Shown in pieces: positions 5,989 to 9,998 of a stretch of DNA of 9,998 bases. The DNA lies in assembly GCA_036654375.1 (NCBI GenBank), contig JAVVSD010000023.1, positions 1 to 9,998 of the forward strand, read 5' to 3'. How positions within the stretch are numbered: position 1 is the stretch's first letter; every line of letters begins with the position of its first letter. The position numbers and the translations under genes are program-made. This DNA is from RZYX01 sp036654375. GTDB lineage: Bacteria > Bacillota > Clostridia > Oscillospirales > Acutalibacteraceae. A model generated the notes under the pieces. It was given only the letters and a program-made list of their open reading frames with translations, searched no databases and was not told the DNA's origin.

Positions 5989-6834
5989 TTGAGTAATAGA
6001 AGAAAGAAAAAAATAAAAATTGACAAAAAAAGGTTGACGATTTCAATACTTGTTGCCGTGGCAATAATAGCTGTTGTAATTTTTGCGATTGTTAAAGCTG
6101 TTGATGGAAAAAAGGCAGAAGAAAAGCCCACAACAACCAGCGAAAAGCCCTCTTCTTCAACAACACAAGAAAAAACGACAAGGCCCACAACAACGCCAGT
6201 ACCAGTATCAGACCCAAAAAAATTTATAGATGCAAAGTCAATAAAAATAGACGAGAGCAAATGGAATCTTACTCTGCTTAACCGAAGCTACAAGCTTCCA
6301 GCGGGATATGTTCCAAAAACGCAAAAAATAACGCTTTCAAGCAAAGATCCACGCCAAACCGAAAAGGCACTTGCTCAAACTCTTGACACAAGAGTGGCAT
6401 CTGAATACCAAAAAATGTATGATGCGGCCGCAAAGCAAGGCATATATCTCACTCCGTATTCAGGATACAGAAGCATCGAGTTTCAAGCACAGATTTTTGA
6501 GAACTATATCAATATAAATAAGAAAAAGGGATATTCGTTGGAAGAGGCAAAATACCAAGCGTCCCAGACGGTTTTGCCACCAGGAACAAGCGAGCATAAC
6601 ATGGGCATTGCAATGGATATTGTGAATACAAAAAACGAATTTGAAAAAAGTGAAGAATACAAATGGCTTGACAAAAACGCACAGAATTTTGGCTTTATTC
6701 TTAGATATCCAAAGGACAAGGTTAATGTTACAAAAATCATCTATGAGCCTTGGCACTGGAGATATGTCGGAGTAAAAACCGCAAAGGAAATGAAGTCAAG
6801 CGGGCTTTGCATGGAGGAGTTTTTTGCAAAATAG
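5989..6834 (+). CDS. Membrane-anchored VanY-type D-alanyl-D-alanine carboxypeptidase (M15B)
   Basis: Predicted to remove the terminal D-Ala from peptidoglycan stem peptides outside the membrane. Numbered from TTG at 5989 (281 aa): basic N-terminus (2-15), one membrane helix (about 16-36), a Thr/Ser/Pro linker (43-75), and an M15B domain from about 93 to the end. Zinc and catalytic motifs are intact: SEHNMGIAMD (H203, D210) and EPWHWRYV (E253, H256), plus SGYRS at 158-162. Start: an in-frame ATG at 5911 would add 26 residues with no sign of a signal, has no ribosome site and lies upstream of the -10 box; TTG at 5989 has GTGGAG 9 nt upstream. The membrane anchor and linker resemble those of the SpoIIQ-like protein across the tRNA. 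No VanRSHAX genes are nearby, so a role in glycopeptide resistance is not supported; wall maturation or recycling is more likely. Confidence 0.9.
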   Translation: MSNRRKKKIKIDKKRLTISILVAVAIIAVVIFAIVKAVDGKKAEEKPTTTSEKPSSSTTQEKTTRPTTTPVPVSDPKKFIDAKSIKIDESKWNLTLLNRSYKLPAGYVPKTQKITLSSKDPRQTEKALAQTLDTRVASEYQKMYDAAAKQGIYLTPYSGYRSIEFQAQIFENYININKKKGYSLEEAKYQASQTVLPPGTSEHNMGIAMDIVNTKNEFEKSEEYKWLDKNAQNFGFILRYPKDKVNVTKIIYEPWHWRYVGVKTAKEMKSSGLCMEEFFAK

Positions 6835-6862
6835 AGCCGAATGAATGCTTGAAATTTTGCAA

Positions 6863-6907
6863 CAAAGCAATGAAGGGCAAAGCAATAGGGAGCAAAGAGT
6901 GAGTGGC
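6863..6907 (+). repeat. Three imperfect 15-bp direct repeats
   Basis: CAAAGCAATGAAGGG (6863-6877), CAAAGCAATAGGGAG (6878-6892) and CAAAGAGTGAGTGGC (6893-6907) recur every 15 bp just after the vanY-like gene. The rest of 6835-7032 has no gene and no clear terminator. An inverted repeat TTGCAAAAT/ATTTTGCAA (6824-6832/6854-6862) overlaps the stop but has no T-tract. Confidence 0.5.
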
Positions 6908-7032
6908 TAAGTTAGCAGAATTGCATAATATAAATCAAAGCAAAACTTTTTACACAGATTGAAAGAAGCAAACAATCAAGGATAGTAATAGATAAGCATT
7001 ATTAAAAAGAATGTTTAATTTGAGTTTAGGTG

Positions 7033-7061
7033 TTGACATTCTTGCCTTTTAGTGGTACAAT
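7033..7061 (+). promoter_or_regulatory. Promoter of the infC-rpmI-rplT operon
   Basis: TTGACA (7033-7038), a 17-bp spacer and TACAAT (7056-7061), with a TG dinucleotide at 7053-7054 making an extended -10. Start near 7068 gives a long leader of about 170 nt before infC. Confidence 0.88.
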
Positions 7062-7067
7062 CCTCAC

Positions 7068-7210
7068 ACAACAAAGCAGAACAGTATTCCGTTCTCACCT
7101 TTTTGGCAATGCCATAAAGGTCAATACTATTAAAAGCACAGGGGTTTTCCTGTTTCTTTCTTTTGTATTGTACACGGACGGAGTTTCTCTGTCCGTGTTT
7201 TGATTTTATT
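7068..7210 (+). promoter_or_regulatory. Structured attenuator leader of infC operon (L20-leader type)
   Basis: The leader can fold into an 11-bp hairpin with one mismatch (7097-7107/7111-7121, loop AAT) enclosed by AGTATT/AATACT (7083-7088/7123-7128), then a small ACAGG/CCTGT hairpin (7138-7142/7149-7153), then an intrinsic terminator. In Bacillus the same operon is repressed by L20 binding a leader that mimics its 23S rRNA site and promotes termination. Position and architecture fit that; I could not match the L20-binding core base by base. Confidence 0.7.
7172..7210 (+). terminator. Leader terminator (attenuator) upstream of infC
   Basis: Arms 7172-7183 and 7187-7198 form a 12-bp stem (one G-U) with a TTT loop, followed by a T-rich tract (TTTTGATTTTATTTT, 7197-7212). 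It stands between the promoter and the infC ribosome site, so it must be regulated to allow expression. Confidence 0.85.
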
Positions 7211-7238
7211 TTAAAAATGTCTTTGGAGGTGCTTGAAC

Positions 7239-7757
7239 ATTAGCAACAAGGAAATGCAAATCAATGAGGAAATTCGCGACAAGGAAATAAGGGTAGTCAC
7301 CGATGAGGGTGAGCAGCTTGGAGTTATGTCTACAAAAGACGCGTTAGAAATTGCCGAGCAACGCAATCAGGACTTGGTTAAAATTGCCCCACAGGCAGTA
7401 CCGCCGGTCTGTAAGATTATGGACTTCGGCAAGTATCGCTTTGAGCAGTCCAAGCGTGAAAAGGAAGCAAAAAAGAATCAGCGTGTTGTTGAACTAAAAG
7501 AGATTCGTCTTTCACTCAACATTGACAAGCATGACTTTGATACTAAGGTAAATCATGCCAAAAAGTTTTTGGGCGCCGGCAATAAAGTAAAGGTTTCAAT
7601 CCGCTTCAGAGGAAGAGAAATGGCTCACCCTGAACATGGTCTTGTAACCATGAGGAGTTTTGCCGAAGCTTGCGAGGAGTTCGGGATTGTCGAAAAGCCA
7701 GCAAAGCTTGAAGGTCGCTCAATGCAGATGTTCATAGCTGCAAAACCTGCAAAGTAA
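7239..7757 (+). CDS. infC: Translation initiation factor IF-3, probable AUU start
   Basis: IF-3 binds the 30S subunit, prevents premature 50S joining and checks initiator tRNA and start codon. The 172-aa product has the two-domain form: N-terminal domain with INEEIRDKEIRV and GEQLG, the linker signature KIMDFGKYRFEQSK at 59-72, and a C-terminal domain with KEIRLS, RFRGREMAHPE and the final KLEGRSM motif. Start: TTG at 7233 is only 3 nt from GGAGG (7225-7229), too close; ATT at 7239 has a 9-nt spacer and aligns with the AUU-initiated ISKDF- start of Bacillus IF-3 (here ISNKEM). An AUU start is classic for infC and lets IF-3 repress its own translation. It is the first gene of the operon with rpmI 21 bp and rplT further downstream, behind an attenuator. 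Confidence 0.95.
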   Translation: MSNKEMQINEEIRDKEIRVVTDEGEQLGVMSTKDALEIAEQRNQDLVKIAPQAVPPVCKIMDFGKYRFEQSKREKEAKKNQRVVELKEIRLSLNIDKHDFDTKVNHAKKFLGAGNKVKVSIRFRGREMAHPEHGLVTMRSFAEACEEFGIVEKPAKLEGRSMQMFIAAKPAK

Positions 7758-7778
7758 AAATTAAGGAGGATACTTCAA

Positions 7779-7976
7779 ATGCCTAAAATTAAGACACACA
7801 GTGGTGCAAAAAAGCGCTTTAAGCTTTCAAAGAACGGCAAGCCAATTAAGGCTCATGCAAACAAATCACATATTCTTACAAAGAAAAATACAAAGCGTAA
7901 AAGAGGACTTCGTAAGACTTCTGTTGCAGATAGCACAAATGTGAAGCAGATTAAGCGCCTTATTCCTTACAAATAA
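7779..7976 (+). CDS. rpmI: 50S ribosomal protein L35
   Basis: A 65-aa, very basic protein of the usual L35 length, a structural component of the 50S subunit that binds 23S rRNA. The conserved start PKIKTHSGAKKRFKLS and the C-terminal KRKRGLRKTSVAD and RLIPYK segments are all visible. Start ATG has a strong AAGGAGG (7763-7769) with a 9-nt spacer. It sits 21 bp after infC and 46 bp before rplT, in the standard bacterial infC-rpmI-rplT order, and is expected to share L20-dependent control through the leader upstream of infC. Confidence 0.98.
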   Translation: MPKIKTHSGAKKRFKLSKNGKPIKAHANKSHILTKKNTKRKRGLRKTSVADSTNVKQIKRLIPYK

Positions 7977-8022
7977 ACACCACAAAATTATAAGGACATT
8001 ACAATAACGGAGGTAAGATACT

Positions 8023-8379
8023 ATGGCACGCATAAAAGGTGCGATAATGACTCGTAAGAGAAGAAATAAAACACTAAAGCTTGCAAAAGGCTATTATGGC
8101 TCAAAAAGCAATCTCTTCAAAACTGCTAAGCAGGCAGTAATGAAATCAGGACAGTATGCATATATCGGCAGAAAGCAGAAAAAGCGTGACTTCCGTCGCC
8201 TTTGGATTACTCGTATTTCAGCAGCTTGCAAGATGAACGGTATGAATTATTCAACATTCATCAGTGGTCTTAAAAAAGCTGGAATCAATCTTAACCGCAA
8301 GATGCTTTCAGAAATAGCAATTGCTGACGCAGCTGCATTCACAGCTCTTACAGAGCAGGCAAAGGCAGCACTTAAATAA
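8023..8379 (+). CDS. rplT: 50S ribosomal protein L20
   Basis: A 118-aa basic protein, the usual length for L20, needed early in 50S assembly and, in Bacillus, the repressor of its own operon through the leader RNA. The sequence has the family hallmarks: an extended basic N-terminus with RRNKTLKLAKGYYGSKSNLF in broken form, then the YAYIGRKQKKRDFRRLWITRI signature, then ACKMNGMNYSTFISGLKKAGI and NRKMLSEIA. Residue 2 on (ARIKGA) replaces the more common ARVKRG. Start ATG has CGGAGG (8008-8013) with a 9-nt spacer. It is last in the operon, with a strong terminator 8 bp after the stop. Confidence 0.98.
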   Translation: MARIKGAIMTRKRRNKTLKLAKGYYGSKSNLFKTAKQAVMKSGQYAYIGRKQKKRDFRRLWITRISAACKMNGMNYSTFISGLKKAGINLNRKMLSEIAIADAAAFTALTEQAKAALK

Positions 8380-8387
8380 TAAAATAT

Positions 8388-8420
8388 AATCACGCCCGAT
8401 TATTTCGGGCGTGATTTTTA
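8388..8420 (+). terminator. Terminator of the infC-rpmI-rplT operon
   Basis: Perfect 11-bp G+C-rich arms AATCACGCCCG (8388-8398) and CGGGCGTGATT (8406-8416), 7-nt loop, then five T residues (8415-8419). Confidence 0.95.
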
Positions 8421-8479
8421 TTGTTGGTTACTAAAATGCGTTGCCGATAGTATAATAAAAAGTGTTTGGATTTAGGTAA

Positions 8480-8508
8480 TTCAAAAGTTTTTTTCTATAC
8501 TATATAAA
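8480..8508 (+). promoter_or_regulatory. Possible promoter of the methyltransferase-dprA unit
   Basis: TTCAAA (8480-8485), a 17-bp spacer and TATAAA (8503-8508) lie between the rplT terminator and the next gene. Neither box is exact, and the region is A+T-rich, so this is tentative. Leader would be about 55 nt. Confidence 0.4.
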
Positions 8509-8567
8509 TAGTTCTTGCAACTGCGGCATTAAACATATAAAATAATTTTTATACAAGGAGCGTGGAT

Positions 8568-9353
8568 ATGGAAAAAATAACAAGCGTTCAGAATATAAAA
8601 ATAAAAAATCTATCAAAGCTTATGTCCTCCTCCAAGCATCGCCACGAAAGCGGAGCTTTTGTCATGGAAGGGCTTAGGCTTTGCCTTGATATATTAAATA
8701 GCGAGTATGAGCTTTGTGAGGTTTATGTAACCTCTGAGGTTGCTCAAAAATATAGTGCCGAGATTGAGCCACTGCTTAGAGCATCGGCACAATGTTTTGA
8801 AATATCTGATGAAATTTGCACAAAGGTTTCAGACACAAAAAACTCACAGGGCATATTTTGTGTGTGCAATATACTTGACAAACTGCAAGACATATATAAA
8901 ATAGACTTTAATGGTAAATATATAGTTTTAGAGCAGATAGCAGACCCGTCAAACCTTGGGGCAGTGTGCAGAACGGCAGAGGCACTGGGCATTTCGGGTG
9001 TTATTGTCTGCGGAGGTTGTGACATTTATAGCCCAAAGGTTCAAAGGGCTTCAATGGGTTCGCTGCTCAGAATTCCTGTTATGTCTGTGGAAAATGTGCA
9101 AAACTTTATAAAAAGCTGCAGGCAAAATGGAATGAAAAGCTATGCGAGTACACCAAAAAATGACGCAACAGACATTTTAAAAGTTGAAATGTCGGCTGGC
9201 ACTTTGTGTGTTGTTGGCAACGAGGCATCGGGAGTAACGCAGCAGACCATGGAAGTGTGTGACGATTGCATCACAATCAAGATGCTTGGCAGAGCAGAGT
9301 CCTTAAATGCCGCAGCCGCCGCATCTATAATAATGTGGGAAATGATGAAGTAA
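8568..9353 (+). CDS. SpoU/TrmH-family 23S rRNA 2'-O-ribose methyltransferase
   Basis: A 261-aa SPOUT-class enzyme that transfers a methyl group from S-adenosylmethionine to a ribose 2'-OH of rRNA. The N-terminal part (about 1-100) is a substrate-binding domain (KHRHESGAFVMEG motif at 23-35). The C-terminal knotted domain has all three motifs: DPSNLGAVCRTAEALG (126-141; R135 catalytic in the family), VVGNEASG (215-222, E219) and IKMLGRAESLNAAAAASI (237-254; S245, L246, N247). Start: ATG at 8568 has AAGGAG at 8555-8560 with a 7-nt spacer; the in-frame GTG at 8562 is only 1 nt from it. Its place after rplT parallels B. subtilis ysgA (reported as RlmP), so it may be that orthologue, but the modified base cannot be read from sequence. 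The stop is 1 bp before dprA. Confidence 0.93.
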   Translation: MEKITSVQNIKIKNLSKLMSSSKHRHESGAFVMEGLRLCLDILNSEYELCEVYVTSEVAQKYSAEIEPLLRASAQCFEISDEICTKVSDTKNSQGIFCVCNILDKLQDIYKIDFNGKYIVLEQIADPSNLGAVCRTAEALGISGVIVCGGCDIYSPKVQRASMGSLLRIPVMSVENVQNFIKSCRQNGMKSYASTPKNDATDILKVEMSAGTLCVVGNEASGVTQQTMEVCDDCITIKMLGRAESLNAAAAASIIMWEMMK

Positions 9354-9354
9354 T

Positions 9355-9998
9355 ATGAATAGTGCTGAATATTGGATATGGCTACAGAATACACTTGGTG
9401 TAAAAACGCGTATTGATGATATACTGGCATACTTTAAATCTCCCAAAAATCTTATCGAGGCTGGGGAGATGGAGTGGCGTCTTTCGGGAGTTCTTTCTGC
9501 AAACCAAATTGACCAGCTTTCTTCAAGCTCACTTGACGATTCATTTGAGATTATTGAGCAGTGCAGAGATAACAATATACAGATAATAACTCCTGACAGT
9601 GAAGCGTTTCCTGTGTTGCTTAAAACGCTTTCAGATATGCCAGCAGTTTTATACACATGGGGAGATCTTTCGCCTGTAAACGAAACTGTGTGTATATCTG
9701 TTGTTGGAACAAGAAATGCAACCATAAGCAGCGTTGAGGTTGCAAAAAACCTTTCAAAATCACTTGTAAGTGCAGGGGCAACCGTTGTTAGTGGCGGAGC
9801 GTTGGGAATCGACACAGCGGCACACACAGGCGCTCTTGAAGCACAGGGGAAAACAGTTGCGGTTTTAGGGTGTGGACTTCTTACTCCGTATCTTATGGAG
9901 AATAAACCGCTCAGGAACCAAATTGAAAAAAGCGGAGCAGTAATTTCAGAATACCCTCCGACACAGAATGCAACAAGATCAACATTTCCAATTCGGAA
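9355..9998 (+). CDS. dprA: DNA processing protein DprA/Smf (5' part, runs off window)
   Basis: DprA binds incoming single-stranded DNA during transformation and loads RecA. About 214 codons are visible and no stop occurs before the window end. Residues 1-100 form a SAM/HhH-like N-terminal region; the Rossmann-like domain begins near 105 with ISVVGTRNAT (114-123), followed by VVSGGALGIDTAAHTGALEA (144-163) and TVAVLGCGL (167-175), then GAVISEYPP and the start of the TFPIRN motif. Here the GID loop reads GGALGID rather than the GlArGID of many DprA proteins, a form I believe is common in Clostridia. Start ATG at 9355 lies 1 bp after the methyltransferase TAA with no strong ribosome site (GATGAAG nearby), suggesting translational coupling. 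The C-terminal part is outside the window. Confidence 0.93.
   Translation, partial: MNSAEYWIWLQNTLGVKTRIDDILAYFKSPKNLIEAGEMEWRLSGVLSANQIDQLSSSSLDDSFEIIEQCRDNNIQIITPDSEAFPVLLKTLSDMPAVLYTWGDLSPVNETVCISVVGTRNATISSVEVAKNLSKSLVSAGATVVSGGALGIDTAAHTGALEAQGKTVAVLGCGLLTPYLMENKPLRNQIEKSGAVISEYPPTQNATRSTFPIR

Noticed and set aside
5955..6260. 101-aa minus-strand frame over the vanY-like N-terminus
   Set aside because: Its hydrophobic look comes from the complementary strand of the Lys/Thr-rich linker and membrane helix codons; no independent support.
5989..6834. Vancomycin resistance determinant
   Set aside because: VanY-type carboxypeptidases are common in Firmicutes; no vanR/S/H/A/X neighbours are present in the window.
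6824..6862. Inverted repeat as vanY terminator
   Set aside because: Perfect 9-bp arms but a 21-nt loop and no T-tract after the second arm on the plus strand.
7068..7232. T-box riboswitch in the infC leader
   Set aside because: No T-box core motif and the downstream genes are not aminoacylation or amino-acid genes; L20-type attenuation fits better.
9303..9827. 174-aa minus-strand open frame over dprA
   Set aside because: The plus-strand frame has clear DprA motifs through this stretch; the antisense frame has no family features.

Overview
The window looks like a chromosomal segment of an anaerobic, spore-forming low-G+C Firmicute of class Clostridia, probably in or near the Oscillospiraceae/Ruminococcaceae. 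That placement is inferred from three things: a SpoIIQ-like gene behind a forespore-type promoter, the Firmicutes-style infC-rpmI-rplT attenuated operon followed by a TrmH-family methylase and dprA, and Thr/Pro-rich linkers in the exported proteins. No transposase, integrase, phage gene or CRISPR array is visible.

Layout. Positions 1-278 hold an intergenic repeat and the terminator of the first gene. On the minus strand follow a membrane-anchored GH25 muramidase with three SH3-like repeats (279-2006), a MATE-family multidrug exporter (2290-3672) and its MarR-family regulator (3686-4117). The regulator is upstream and its promoter is embedded in nested palindromes. Positions 4176-4699 are non-coding and hold diverged copies of the repeat found at 1-198, a hairpin, a terminator and a 12-bp tandem repeat. 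Next, on the minus strand, is an M23 peptidase resembling SpoIIQ (4700-5428). The plus strand then carries tRNA-Gly(CCC) (5589-5664) with its own promoter and terminator, a VanY-type D,D-carboxypeptidase (5989-6834), the infC-rpmI-rplT operon (7239-8379) with a structured attenuator leader, a SpoU/TrmH rRNA methyltransferase (8568-9353) and the 5' part of dprA (9355 to the window end).

How the genes work together. Three separately transcribed, membrane-anchored cell-wall enzymes (muramidase, LytM-type endopeptidase fold, D,D-carboxypeptidase) share one design: a short cytoplasmic N-terminus, one membrane helix, a low-complexity linker and an extracytoplasmic enzyme domain. marR and the MATE gene form a regulator/exporter operon. 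infC-rpmI-rplT encodes IF3, L35 and L20, normally autoregulated by L20 through the leader in Firmicutes. Half of the ten protein genes appear to use non-ATG starts (GTG, GTG, TTG, TTG, ATT).

Most of the window is well-known housekeeping or accessory content. The least explained element is the intergenic repeat family. The best regulatory observations are the forespore-type promoter before the SpoIIQ-like gene, the palindromic marR operator, and the probable AUU start of infC.
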